Part shown: in pieces, positions 18,610 to 27,691 of the stretch
Numbering within the stretch: position 1 is the stretch's first letter
How the letters are laid out: every line of letters begins with the position of its first letter
Origin: Boudabousia tangfeifanii
GTDB lineage: Bacteria; Actinomycetota; Actinomycetes; Actinomycetales; Actinomycetaceae
Direction of reading: 5' to 3'
Length of the DNA stretch: 64,000 nucleotides
Assembly (NCBI RefSeq): GCF_001856685.1
Contig: NZ_CP017812.1
Coordinates: forward strand, 620,001-684,000
Made by a program: the position numbers and the translations under genes
Notes under the pieces: model-generated
Database searches by the model: none
Told to the model about the DNA's origin: nothing
What the model saw: only the letters and a program-made list of their open reading frames with translations

Positions 18610-19794
18610 ATGAAGCACAGTCAAAACGCGATTGTCACCAGTCGAATCTACGCGCCAGAAATCGGCGCAGCCGCATTTCGGCTAGAAGCTACCGCCAAGC
18701 AGATGACGAGCTACGGACCAGTCACCGTGCTAACTGGGACCCTTCCCAAAGGAATGAGCGAGGCCAAACCACACCCCAAACTGCAGATCAAACGTGCCCC
18801 GGTGAAACGCGATAAAGATGGCTATGTCCGCGGACTCTTACCTTACCTCAGCTTCGATCTACCGCTTTTCTTCCGACTACTGGCACAGCCTAAACCAAAA
18901 TATATTCTCACCGAGCCGCCGCCCACCACTGGGCTAGTGGTCGCCTGCTATTGTCGGTTGAAAAAGGTGCCATTCGCCTACTTTGCTGCTGATTTAATCA
19001 CCGAATCGCACGAAGCAATCATGCCCAAATTTGTGGTGAAACTGATGCAACGAGTACAAAAATTTATTTTGGCTAATGCCAGCGTAGTACTCACTATCAA
19101 TCAGGACATGGTAGCGCCCGCGAAAAAAGCTGGGGCAAAAGTAGTCGAGGTGGTACAAAACGGGATCGACACTGAACGCTTCCAACCACCCACAAAACCG
19201 CTGAATCCCGAGCTTGCGGAACGATACGGCATCACCAAACCATATTTCTTTTATGGTGGCACTGCCTCCGACTTACAAAAAGCCGGAATCTTTGCGCAAG
19301 CTTTAATCCAAGACCCGAGGCTGGCAGACTATCAGCTGCTTTACCTCACTCAAGGAAATGAACAGGCCGAGCTTGAAGCACTTGCCCAAGCTCACCCCAC
19401 CAAAATTTTGGTGCATGGACTAGCATCCCCTGATATCGCTGCTGAACTCCAAGGGCATGCCATCGCCTCCCTAGCATCGATAAAACCAGGAAACGGCTAC
19501 GACTTCGCCTACCCCACTAAAATGTATGCCTCCTATGCCTGTGCCACCCCGATCGTTTACGCTGGGGTAGGGCCGGCTGCAGCCGATATTAGTGACAATA
19601 ATTTGGGGGTGGCCGAGGCCGACTTTACCCCCAAAGCTGTCGGGCAAGCCATGGTAAACGTGGTGGCAAAACAAACCGTTCCCGCCAAGAAAAAAGCGAT
19701 GAGAGACAATATTCGCAACTGGGTGTGCGAACATCGATCGCTCCAAAAGACTGGACAACGAGCCGCAGCCTACGTTGAAAAATACTGCGCCTAA
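18610..19794 (+). CDS. GT4-type glycosyltransferase, second of a tandem pair
   Basis: A 394-residue paralogue of the preceding protein: VTSRIYAPEIGAAAFRLEATAK at the N-terminus, GYVRGLLPYLSFDLPL, EPPPTTGLVVACY, then YFFYGGTASDLQKAG and YDFAYPTKMYASYACATPIVYAG. It starts 24 bases after the upstream stop, so the pair is probably one transcript. The two are clearly diverged along their whole length, so the duplication is old and the two may add different sugars. Confidence 0.84.
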   Translation: MKHSQNAIVTSRIYAPEIGAAAFRLEATAKQMTSYGPVTVLTGTLPKGMSEAKPHPKLQIKRAPVKRDKDGYVRGLLPYLSFDLPLFFRLLAQPKPKYILTEPPPTTGLVVACYCRLKKVPFAYFAADLITESHEAIMPKFVVKLMQRVQKFILANASVVLTINQDMVAPAKKAGAKVVEVVQNGIDTERFQPPTKPLNPELAERYGITKPYFFYGGTASDLQKAGIFAQALIQDPRLADYQLLYLTQGNEQAELEALAQAHPTKILVHGLASPDIAAELQGHAIASLASIKPGNGYDFAYPTKMYASYACATPIVYAGVGPAAADISDNNLGVAEADFTPKAVGQAMVNVVAKQTVPAKKKAMRDNIRNWVCEHRSLQKTGQRAAAYVEKYCA

Positions 19795-19968
19795 CTAAAG
19801 AGCCATCGGTAAAGAGCCCTCGTCTTTTCAGCTTATTCGCAGCAAACTTTAAGGAACCAACCTCAGCCACAAAATAGTAAGGATCACTTGAGGCCTAGCT
19901 GCGATAGCAAAATGACCTAACACCCCAGATAACGGACTGCTTTTTTCCTAGGCCGTTATGGCACGGTA

Positions 19969-20691
19969 TTAGGGCCAGTATTCTTCCACATTGGCATCGC
20001 GACCTTGGCTAGCCAAATAACGGTTGAACTGCTCTGCCCAAGCCTGATGAGCCGCAGCGGTGTAATCAGTTAGTTCCTCACGACCCAAGGTTCGCACCGA
20101 AGGGTACAAGGCGACCATGGCCGCCAGCACTCCTAAAGTAGCCAGCGCATCCACATCAGCCTGATGGAAACGATCATCCAACGAAACCTCATAAACACCA
20201 CACAAGGTCTCCAGGTTGCGTCGTCCTCGGCGATATGGCTCCAACTTCCGATCCCAAACTAAAGGATCCACCATAGGACCATAACCTCCGGCTCGTTCCT
20301 CCAAGGAAGTAAGCCCACAAACTTCCAGCGAATGCTCCAAAATACGGATGTCATAGGCCAAATTAAAACCTACCAAAATGGCACCCGAGCGCCACAAATC
20401 CACAATTCGCTCGGCCACTTCGCCACAAACTTCGCCGAGTGGGCGGCCTTCGGCTCGCGCCTGCTCAGTAGAAATTCCATGTACCTGGGCGGCGACTTCT
20501 GGAATCTCTACGCCTGGGTCAGCAAGCCAGTTAGCAGTTTCGACTTGAGAAAGATCGCCCTTCACGCCCTCGGCCAGCAAAACCAGAGAGGCCGTAACTA
20601 ATAAATCTTCGTTAGGGTTAACCCCAGTAGTTTCAGTATCAAAACCAACCCAAGTTGACTCAGTCCAAGAGGTAAAAGCAAGCTCATTCAT
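19969..20691 (-). CDS. DnaQ-like 3'-5' exonuclease
   Basis: About 240 residues. The DEDDh motifs are complete: VGFDTETTGVNP (ExoI), VGFNLAYDIRILEH (ExoII) and FHQADVDALATLGVL (ExoIII, His and Asp). Such stand-alone proteins trim DNA or RNA 3' ends in repair; the exact role is unknown. I chose ATG 20691. A TTG at 20727 would add 12 residues, and neither has a strong ribosome-binding site. Confidence 0.85.
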   Translation of the reverse strand: MNELAFTSWTESTWVGFDTETTGVNPNEDLLVTASLVLLAEGVKGDLSQVETANWLADPGVEIPEVAAQVHGISTEQARAEGRPLGEVCGEVAERIVDLWRSGAILVGFNLAYDIRILEHSLEVCGLTSLEERAGGYGPMVDPLVWDRKLEPYRRGRRNLETLCGVYEVSLDDRFHQADVDALATLGVLAAMVALYPSVRTLGREELTDYTAAAHQAWAEQFNRYLASQGRDANVEEYWP

Positions 20692-20809
20692 GTCACTAAG
20701 TAAACTCGAAAACTCTTCGCGAGCCAACTTTTACGCACAAGTAGCCAGCAAGTAACTCTTCAACCGAATAAATGTGTAAAAATAAAGGGAGGAATAGAAA
20801 GGGAGCTAA

Positions 20810-21565
20810 ATGAGCCACGAACCAATCCAATCCAAGATGCCGACCCCAGTCGCGATTTTCATCGCGCTAGTGCTGGTGGGCTTCATGGTCGGAAGTGGAT
20901 ACTACCTGTACGAAAAGAACCGTAATCCTGCTCCTATTTCTGCGCCCGGCGCGATCCCACCCCCCAGTAGCGAAATGCCGCAAGAAGCTGCCCCACAAGT
21001 TCCCACCAGTGAAGGTGGCGGGACAGTCAACGTGCCACAGGTTGCCAAAGTGATGGCTCTAAATCCATTAGCAACTGATGATTTCCCCATGAAAGACGGG
21101 ATCATTCGTTTCCGCTCAGCCTCGGGTAATGAGATCTGTGCTTGGGCTGATGATTTGGCCAAACTTCATGACGATCGCTGGGTAGTACTTACTCCTAACC
21201 CAGATGGGCAGTACCCAACCGGACCTGGCATTGCTTGCTCACAGGTGCGTGGCGAACTATTGCCGAGGCCGGAAGACCGCAGAGCTTGCCCCTCGCGCTC
21301 GCTAGTTGGGCGGGCAGCCACCCTGACCCGCAATGACGTCGCTTTCGGTGCGTGCCTATCTGGACGTAACCCGGCCAGCGAAGACGCCAACTCAGAACAA
21401 GATAAACGCTTCGAAATCACCGCCGTGCCCAACGGCTCTTATGTCAAACTAGGCGACTTTGCCTGTGGCGGGGCCGCCCCCGATTTTGTTTGCGTGCAAA
21501 CCACCACCGGCCGCGGCTTCTCGCTGCGAGCCGACCACTACGACCTTTACCAGCCCGCCCAGTAG
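20810..21565 (+). CDS. Membrane-anchored exported protein of unknown function
   Basis: A 251-residue protein. A short cytosolic N-terminus is followed by one transmembrane segment (about residues 12-32), a Pro/Ala-rich linker (residues 38-72), and an extracytoplasmic domain with seven cysteines. The pattern IRFRSASGNEICAWA, GIACSQVRG and FGACLSGRNP resembles small exported actinobacterial domains with a xSxSGNIxC signature. AAAGGGAG precedes the ATG. It sits directly before guaB3 (24 bases) and may be cotranscribed. Confidence 0.68.
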   Translation: MSHEPIQSKMPTPVAIFIALVLVGFMVGSGYYLYEKNRNPAPISAPGAIPPPSSEMPQEAAPQVPTSEGGGTVNVPQVAKVMALNPLATDDFPMKDGIIRFRSASGNEICAWADDLAKLHDDRWVVLTPNPDGQYPTGPGIACSQVRGELLPRPEDRRACPSRSLVGRAATLTRNDVAFGACLSGRNPASEDANSEQDKRFEITAVPNGSYVKLGDFACGGAAPDFVCVQTTTGRGFSLRADHYDLYQPAQ

Positions 21566-21589
21566 TCACCCTCGGTCAAAGGAGTCACG

Positions 21590-22705
21590 ATGAGTCACGA
21601 AATCGAAATCGGCAGAGGTAAACGAGCCCTCCGCGCCTACTCCTTCGACGATATTGCGGTGATTCCCGCTAGACGCACCCGTGACCCTAAAGACGTAAAT
21701 GTTGGCTGGCAAATCGACGCCTACCATGTCGACGTGCCCGTAATGGCTGCTCCCATGGACTCCGTCATGAGCCCCCAAACTGCGATCGCCCTCGGACAGC
21801 TGGGTGGCATTGGGGTACTAGACCTAGAAGGGCTCTGGACGCGTTATGAAGATCCCATGCCCATTTACGAGCAAATCCGTAAGCTCCCTGAAGAGCAAGT
21901 TACGGTGGGACTGCAAAAACTCTACCAAGAACCGATCAAGCGGGAACTAATCACCCAGCGGATTCAAGAGATTCGTGCTGGGGGAGTTACTGTGGCAGCG
22001 GCACTCTCACCCCAACATACTTTGGAATACTCCCAGACGGTGATCGATGCTGGGGTAGACCTGTTGGTGATTCGTGGAACCACGGTAAGCGCGGAACACG
22101 TTTCAAGCCAAGCAGAACCTCTTAACCTAAAGCGGTTTATCTATGAACTCGATGTGCCAGTGGTCGTCGGTGGGGTCGCCACCTACACTGCAGCATTACA
22201 CCTGATGCGTACCGGTGCTGCCGGGGTCCTCGTTGGCTTCGGCGGGGGAGCTGCCCATACCACCCGTCAGGCACTCGGCATTCACGTTCCCATGGCCACA
22301 GCAGTTGCCGATGTGGCTGCAGCTCGCCGTGACTACCAAGATGAGTCTGGTGGTCGCTACGTGCACGTTATCGCTGATGGCGGTATTGGCCATAGCGGTG
22401 ACATTGTTAAAGCCATCGCCTGCGGTGCTGATGCTGTCATGCTGGGGGCACTCTTGGCGCGTGCCGAGGACGCTCCTGGCGGCGGCTGGCACTGGGGGAG
22501 CGAAGCCCGCCACCCGATTTTGCCCCGCGGTCAACGAGTACGAGTAGGCACAGCCGGTACCCTATCGGAGATCATGTATGGCCCAGCCACCCGTTCTGAC
22601 GGTACTTTGAACATTATTGGGGCGCTAAAACGCACCATGGCCACCACCGGCTACAACGAAGTCAAAGACCTACAAAAAGTCACCATTGTCGTCGATCGTG
22701 ACTAA
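21590..22705 (+). CDS. guaB3: GuaB3 family IMP dehydrogenase-related protein
   Basis: A 371-residue IMPDH/GMPR-fold protein without CBS domains. It starts IEIGRGKRALRAYSFDDIAVIPARRTRDP and has VPVMAAPMDSVMSPQTAIALGQLGG and HVIADGGIGHSGDIVKAIACGAD. The place of the catalytic Cys loop reads VLVGFGGGAAHTTRQALGIHVP, without the IMPDH SICTT motif, a mark of GuaB3. In actinobacteria it commonly lies near guaB. Its true reaction in this organism is uncertain; GMP-reductase-like activity is possible. AAAGGAG precedes the ATG. Confidence 0.9.
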   Translation: MSHEIEIGRGKRALRAYSFDDIAVIPARRTRDPKDVNVGWQIDAYHVDVPVMAAPMDSVMSPQTAIALGQLGGIGVLDLEGLWTRYEDPMPIYEQIRKLPEEQVTVGLQKLYQEPIKRELITQRIQEIRAGGVTVAAALSPQHTLEYSQTVIDAGVDLLVIRGTTVSAEHVSSQAEPLNLKRFIYELDVPVVVGGVATYTAALHLMRTGAAGVLVGFGGGAAHTTRQALGIHVPMATAVADVAAARRDYQDESGGRYVHVIADGGIGHSGDIVKAIACGADAVMLGALLARAEDAPGGGWHWGSEARHPILPRGQRVRVGTAGTLSEIMYGPATRSDGTLNIIGALKRTMATTGYNEVKDLQKVTIVVDRD

Positions 22706-22976
22706 ACACCTGTCCGCCTCGGTCAGGTTCTGATTCTTGGGTCGCCTGGTCAGTGGTGATTCCCCGTTCCCATGGTGAAGTTGGAATTCCTAGCTAACTT
22801 AGACGGTATTGTTATCTAAATTCAGTGAGGTTTCTTGGCTGGCACAGGACAGGATTTTGTGTTGACTTATTCATGCCTCTTGACTGAGCCATCTCACTTT
22901 CGAGGATTCCGAAAACTGAAATTCTCGGAAGCTTTCTGATTCGAAACCCAAGGTTGGTGCAACCAAAAACAAAAGT
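22706..22976. other. Intergenic stretch without a recognised gene
   Basis: Between guaB3 and the fumarase terminator. No convincing open frame, tRNA or repeat was seen. A small hairpin is possible at GAGGATTCCGAAA...TTCTCGGAAGC (about 22903-22933). It may hold only decayed sequence. Confidence 0.5.
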
Positions 22977-23013
22977 GGCCGCGGTGCTACCAACGAGTGG
23001 TAGCACCGCGGCC
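22977..23013 (-). terminator. Terminator of the fumarase gene
   Basis: GGCCGCGGTGCTACC (22977-22991) pairs perfectly with GGTAGCACCGCGGCC (22999-23013). On the minus strand the stem is followed by ACTTTTGTTTTTGG. Confidence 0.9.
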
Positions 23014-23045
23014 AAACTTAAGTCCGCTAGTGGCAGTTAAAAGGC

Positions 23046-24746
23046 TTACAAGCCGGGACGCTTACCGATGGTGACGGTAACTTCTTGGCTGTGGGCGAAG
23101 AAGTCATTGCCCTTATCATCAACCACGATGAAGGCTGGGAAGTCTTCGACCTCAATCTTCCAAACTGCTTCCATTCCGAGTTCAGGGTATTCGAGCAGTT
23201 CAACATGCTTGATGCAGTCCTGGGCCAAGCGAGCAGCCGGGCCACCAATCGAACCGAGGTAGAAACCACCGTGCTTTTCGCAAGCGTCGGTGACCTGTTG
23301 GCTACGGTTACCCTTAGCCAACATGACCATAGAACCACCGTGCGACTGGAACAGGTCTACGTAAGAGTCCATACGGCCAGCAGTGGTGGGGCCGAAGGAA
23401 CCCGAAGGCATACCTTCTGGGGTCTTTGCTGGACCTGCGTAGTAAACCGGGTGATCCTTCATGTACTGTGGCATGCCCTCACCGTTTTCAATGCGTTCAC
23501 GAATCTTCGCGTGGGCGATATCGCGAGCCACAATAATGGTGCCGGTCAAGGACAAACGAGTCTTAATCGGGTACTTGGAAAGTTCAGCCCGAATCTCATC
23601 CATTGGACGGTTCAAATCAATCTTGATCGCCGCACCCTTGCCAGTGCCCGAAACACCATCAGTAGCCTCATCAAGTTCAGCATCAGTGGTTTCTGGCAAG
23701 TACTGGCCCGGGTTGAACTCTAGCTGCTCAAGGAAAACGCCCTCGGGAGTAATCTTGGCGCGAGCCTGACGGTCAGCCGAGCAAGAAACAGCAATCGCCA
23801 CTGGCAAGGAAGCGCCGTGACGTGGCAAGCGGATGACGCGAACGTCGTGGCAGAAGTACTTACCACCGAACTGAGCGCCAATGCCAATCTTGCGGGTCAA
23901 ATCCAAGACCTGCTCTTCTAGCTCGAGGTCGCGGAAACCATGGCCGGTTTCATCACCAGTGGTGGCGCATTCGTCGAGGTAGTGAGCCGAAGCGTACTTA
24001 GCGGTCTTCAATGCGTATTCAGCCGAAGTACCACCGATAACGATTGCCAAGTGGTACGGCGGGCAAGCTGCGGTACCCAAGGAGCGAATCTTGGCTTCCA
24101 AGAACTGCATCATGGAATCAGGGTTCAAAATCGCCTTGGTTTCCTGGTACAAGTAGGACTTGTTGGCGCTGCCGCCACCCTTAGCCATGAACAAGAACTT
24201 GTAAGAAAGTTCGTGACCCAGAGCAGTATCAGAGTAAAGCTCAATCTGGGCTGGGAGGTTACAACCAGTGTTCTTCTCTTCGTACATGCTCAATGGAGCA
24301 TTCTGGGAGTAACGCAAGTTCAAGTTGGTGTAAGCATCGTAAACACCGCGGGAGATGGGGCGTTCATCCTCGCCCTCGGTAAGCACACGCTGACCGCGCT
24401 TACCCATCACAATGGCGGTACCGGTGTCCTGACACATAGGGAGTACCCCAGCGGAAGCGATATTGGCGTTCTTGAGCAAATCGAGAGCCACGAACTTGTC
24501 GTTGTTCGAAGCCTCCGGATCATCCATGATCTTGCGCAACTGAGCCAAGTGAGCTGGGCGGAGGTAATGGGAAATGTCGTGAATGGCGGTTTCGGTCAAA
24601 AGACGCAAAGCTTCGGGAGAAACTTGCAAGAACTCTTTACCGTCAGGGCCGGTGACGACCTCAACGCCTTCTTTGGTTAGTAAACGGTAGGGAGTGGGAT
24701 CTTCACTCACCACGGGCAACATATCAGAATAGAAAAAGTCAGTCAT
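23046..24746 (-). CDS. Fumarate hydratase, class I (iron-sulfur)
   Basis: A 566-residue, single-chain class I fumarase. The alpha-type half has [42 protein letters not shown] and [17 protein letters not shown]; these carry the cysteines for the 4Fe-4S cluster. The beta-type half has [49 protein letters not shown] and GGPAARLA. It interconverts fumarate and malate and is oxygen sensitive, fitting an anaerobic or microaerophilic host-associated lifestyle. The ATG has AGAGGC; an upstream in-frame ATG at 24824 lacks family support. Confidence 0.95.
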   Translation of the reverse strand: MTDFFYSDMLPVVSEDPTPYRLLTKEGVEVVTGPDGKEFLQVSPEALRLLTETAIHDISHYLRPAHLAQLRKIMDDPEASNNDKFVALDLLKNANIASAGVLPMCQDTGTAIVMGKRGQRVLTEGEDERPISRGVYDAYTNLNLRYSQNAPLSMYEEKNTGCNLPAQIELYSDTALGHELSYKFLFMAKGGGSANKSYLYQETKAILNPDSMMQFLEAKIRSLGTAACPPYHLAIVIGGTSAEYALKTAKYASAHYLDECATTGDETGHGFRDLELEEQVLDLTRKIGIGAQFGGKYFCHDVRVIRLPRHGASLPVAIAVSCSADRQARAKITPEGVFLEQLEFNPGQYLPETTDAELDEATDGVSGTGKGAAIKIDLNRPMDEIRAELSKYPIKTRLSLTGTIIVARDIAHAKIRERIENGEGMPQYMKDHPVYYAGPAKTPEGMPSGSFGPTTAGRMDSYVDLFQSHGGSMVMLAKGNRSQQVTDACEKHGGFYLGSIGGPAARLAQDCIKHVELLEYPELGMEAVWKIEVEDFPAFIVVDDKGNDFFAHSQEVTVTIGKRPGL

Positions 24747-24959
24747 GCCTCTAGTTTCCGCCGAATCTAGCGGAAAACCAAACCGGGAAAGCACCCTAAC
24801 GAGGGCGCTAGTGGTTTTCCGCATGATTGCAAGGATTGAGGCTTTTGCTTTTCTGCTTGATGAAGATCACCGCAAGCAAGGAAAAACGAAAATTAAGTGA
24901 CAATAACGTCACGTAAAGCAGGGAAAGTATTGCGCCCAGTAGCGGAGCGAAATACTGAC

Positions 24960-25598
24960 TCAGTTAGCTGCGGCAACCTTATGGGCAACCAAGAGACCGT
25001 CGGCTACCGGTAGCACAGTGGTTTCGTAATCTTCAGCCTTGCCGAGGTCGGTAACCACCTGGCGCATACCCGCGGTCTTCTCATCACGTTTTGCCGGATT
25101 AGCCACATCGCCGCCCAAAAGAGCGTGGGTGATAATCAACAGGCCGCCTGGACGCAGCATGCGGTCAGCTTGGGGTAGGTAGTAGGGGACTTCAAGGCTA
25201 TCGCCATCAATAAAGACGAGGTCGTAAGCACCCTGATTCATGCGCGGCATCATGTCGAGGGCGCGGGCGTTGAACAAACGAACGCGAGTGGATTCGTAGC
25301 CGGCGGCCGTGAAATTCGCACGGGCCAAACGCTGGAACTCGCCCTCGGCATCAATCGAGGTGAGCACACCATTGGCTGGCATGCCAGAAAGTAGGTAGAG
25401 GCCAGAAACGCCGCCACCGGTACCAATTTCGAACACGGCTCGAGCACCAGAAAGATTGGCCAGGAGCTTCAAAAGTGCACCGACGCTGGGAGGAACCGGG
25501 CTAGCACCAAGTTCTTCTGCTTTTAGCCGGGCTTGGGTTAGCACCTCATCCTCAGTGACGAATTCTTCGGTGAAATCCCATGACAGTGCAATATCCAC
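24960..25598 (-). CDS. O-methyltransferase, family 3
   Basis: A 212-residue Rossmann methyltransferase: VFEIGTGGGVSGLYLLSGMP (SAM site), LTSIDAEGEFQRLAR, then YDLVFIDGDSLEVPYYLPQADRMLRPGGLLIITHALLGG, all typical of the catechol-type (methyltransferase 3) family. The substrate is unknown. The GTG start is preceded by GAAAGG six bases away. No cotranscribed partner is close. Confidence 0.87.
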   Translation of the reverse strand: MDIALSWDFTEEFVTEDEVLTQARLKAEELGASPVPPSVGALLKLLANLSGARAVFEIGTGGGVSGLYLLSGMPANGVLTSIDAEGEFQRLARANFTAAGYESTRVRLFNARALDMMPRMNQGAYDLVFIDGDSLEVPYYLPQADRMLRPGGLLIITHALLGGDVANPAKRDEKTAGMRQVVTDLGKAEDYETTVLPVADGLLVAHKVAAAN

Positions 25599-25804
25599 GA
25601 TTAGCCTTTCTAAGCAAAACCAGCAAGTGACTCTAGGGCTGATTTTAGTCGCAAAGTCCCTATAAGTGCATCTTGCGCCACCAACTTGAAAAAAGTTGAT
25701 GGCGCAAGAGTAGAGAATATTCTGGTAAATGCCTTGGCGAGAAACGCTCCGACCTAGACTTCCACCTATCTGCTACGCACGGTAGAGCGCAGCAGTCGAA
25801 GGGC

Positions 25805-27070
25805 TTAAAGCGGGGTGACTCCCAGTTTCATGCCGGCGATCGACTTTGCCCGCTTGCCAAGCTTGCGAGCCACTTCGTGCAACTCGGTGCCAGCCAAGGA
25901 CTCAATCTTTTCAGCCTGAGCCGCAGACTCATTGGCACTCGAATCGGCGGCAGTCTCACCCTGGCCTGCTTCTGCCTCAGGAGCCTGGCCCTCAGACTTC
26001 ACCGCAGCGGCCTCGGCGGCCCCGGGCTGCCCAGCAGTGTTCAAAACTACCGGCTGACCCTGATCAGAGCCTTCTCGCAAGGCCACTTCCAACGGCAACT
26101 GAGCCAAGAGGGGGACCTCATAGCCGAGCTGTTCAGTCAAACGAGCCGCGACCTGCTCGCCACCACCAGCACCGAAGATTTCCAGTTTGGAACCATCAGG
26201 CTGCGGCAAATACGACATATTTTCAATTACACCAACCACCTTCTGGTTAGTTTGGGTGGCGATGGAACCAGCACGTTCGGCGACCTCGGCAGCAGCAATC
26301 TGCGGGGTAGTGACCACGACAATCTCAGCATTCGGGAGCAACTGAGCAATCGAAATGGCGACATCACCAGTGCCCGGAGGCAGATCTAGCAACAAGGCAT
26401 CCAAGTCACCCCAGAACACGTCCGCCAAGAACTGCTGGAGTGCCCGGTGCAGCATGGGGCCACGCCAAACCACCGGAGTGCCGTCAGGTACGAACATGCC
26501 AATGCTCATCACCTTGACGCCATGAGCCACTGGCGGAATGATCATGCCATCGACCTGCTGTGCTGGAGTCTTTACGCCCAACATGCGGGGGATCGAGAAA
26601 CCATAAATATCAGCGTCAACCACGCCAACCTTCAAACCCTGCGCCGACATGGCCGCAGCCAAGTTCGCGGTAACCGAAGACTTGCCAACCCCGCCCTTAC
26701 CGGAAGTAATTGCGAAAACGCGGGTAAGCGAACCGGGCTTAGTGAATGGAATTTCTCGTTCCTTGTGGCCGGTCAATTTTTCGCGAAGCTCCTGCTTCTG
26801 CTTTTCGCTCATGACCCCAAGGTTAATTTCCACCGAGGTAATGCCTTCAACCTGTTCGAGCGCAGCTCGCGAATCCTTCGAAATCTTGTCCTTGAGGGGG
26901 CATCCCGCAGTGGTCAAATCAATGCCCACAATGGCTTTACCCTGCTCGTCGACCTGGACTTCCCGCACCATTCCCAGTTCGGTAATGGGACGGCGAATCT
27001 CGGGGTCGATCACCGTTTCGAGGGCGGCCCAAGCGGCTTTAGTTAATGGGTTCATTTCTTCAGTGCTCAA
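25805..27070 (-). CDS. Mrp/NBP35-type P-loop ATPase, iron-sulfur carrier
   Basis: A 421-residue protein. The N-terminal DUF59/MIP18 domain has VIDPEIRRPITELGMV and TTAGCPLKD. The ATPase has ITSGKGGVGKSSVTANLA (deviant Walker A) and LLLDLPPGTGDV. The expected CxxC near the C-terminus is not seen. In its place, after LREGSDQGQPVVL, comes an Ala/Glu-rich low-complexity insert of about 45 residues before the basic tail. Family members assemble Fe-S clusters. The start is TTG with AAAGGAAAT five bases upstream; ATG 27055 is the alternative. Confidence 0.88.
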   Translation of the reverse strand: MSTEEMNPLTKAAWAALETVIDPEIRRPITELGMVREVQVDEQGKAIVGIDLTTAGCPLKDKISKDSRAALEQVEGITSVEINLGVMSEKQKQELREKLTGHKEREIPFTKPGSLTRVFAITSGKGGVGKSSVTANLAAAMSAQGLKVGVVDADIYGFSIPRMLGVKTPAQQVDGMIIPPVAHGVKVMSIGMFVPDGTPVVWRGPMLHRALQQFLADVFWGDLDALLLDLPPGTGDVAISIAQLLPNAEIVVVTTPQIAAAEVAERAGSIATQTNQKVVGVIENMSYLPQPDGSKLEIFGAGGGEQVAARLTEQLGYEVPLLAQLPLEVALREGSDQGQPVVLNTAGQPGAAEAAAVKSEGQAPEAEAGQGETAADSSANESAAQAEKIESLAGTELHEVARKLGKRAKSIAGMKLGVTPL

Positions 27071-27112
27071 AAGATTTCCTTTATTGGTTTACTTCTTTAG
27101 CGGTCTTACAGT

Positions 27113-27691
27113 CTAAAAGTTTTCGGGAGTGTTCTCTAACTGGGGCAAGTCGGCCTCTTCATTCCCATTGGTTTCCGAGGACGATTCGACCTCGGCCCGA
27201 TCGGCACGCAACTCTTCCAACAAATCGGCGAGAGTATCGCGCAGTTCGGAGCGCACGAAGTCACGGGTGGCCACATCTTGCATCGCCAAACGAAGTGAGG
27301 CGATCTCACGAGTCAAATACTCGGTGTCGGCCAGATTGCGTTCGGCGCGCTGACGGTCCTGCTCGGCCACCACGCGGTCACGCAAATCTTGACGGTTTTG
27401 TGCCAACAAAATGAGCGGAGCCGCATAGGATGCCTGGGTGGAGAACATCAGGTTCAACAAAATGAAGGGATAAGGGTCGAAACGATACCCGTAGAGCCCA
27501 ATCAGGTTCACGGCAATCCACACCACCACAAAAACGGTCATGTAGAGCAAGAACTGCGGGGTGCCCATGTAGGTCGCAAACTTTTCAGAGAAACGCCCAA
27601 AGCTCTCGTTAAAGGAGGACTTGTTGGGATTATTTACTCGATTGAACCATTTGCGCTTCCCGCTGACCGGGGTATCTAAACGTTCAGCCAT
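27113..27691 (-). CDS. DUF1003 membrane protein
   Basis: A 192-residue protein with the DUF1003 pattern: FGRFSEKFATYMGTPQFLLYMTVFVVVWIAVNL, DPYPFILLNLMFSTQASYAAPLILLAQNRQ and RDRVVAEQDRQRAERNLADTEYLTREIASLR. Two transmembrane segments are followed by a coiled coil and an acidic tail. The start overlaps the upstream stop by 8 bases, showing a translationally coupled operon with the MgtE-N/CBS gene. Function is unknown; the actinobacterial linkage to MgtE-N domains hints at a role with divalent cations. Confidence 0.87.
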   Translation of the reverse strand: MAERLDTPVSGKRKWFNRVNNPNKSSFNESFGRFSEKFATYMGTPQFLLYMTVFVVVWIAVNLIGLYGYRFDPYPFILLNLMFSTQASYAAPLILLAQNRQDLRDRVVAEQDRQRAERNLADTEYLTREIASLRLAMQDVATRDFVRSELRDTLADLLEELRADRAEVESSSETNGNEEADLPQLENTPENF

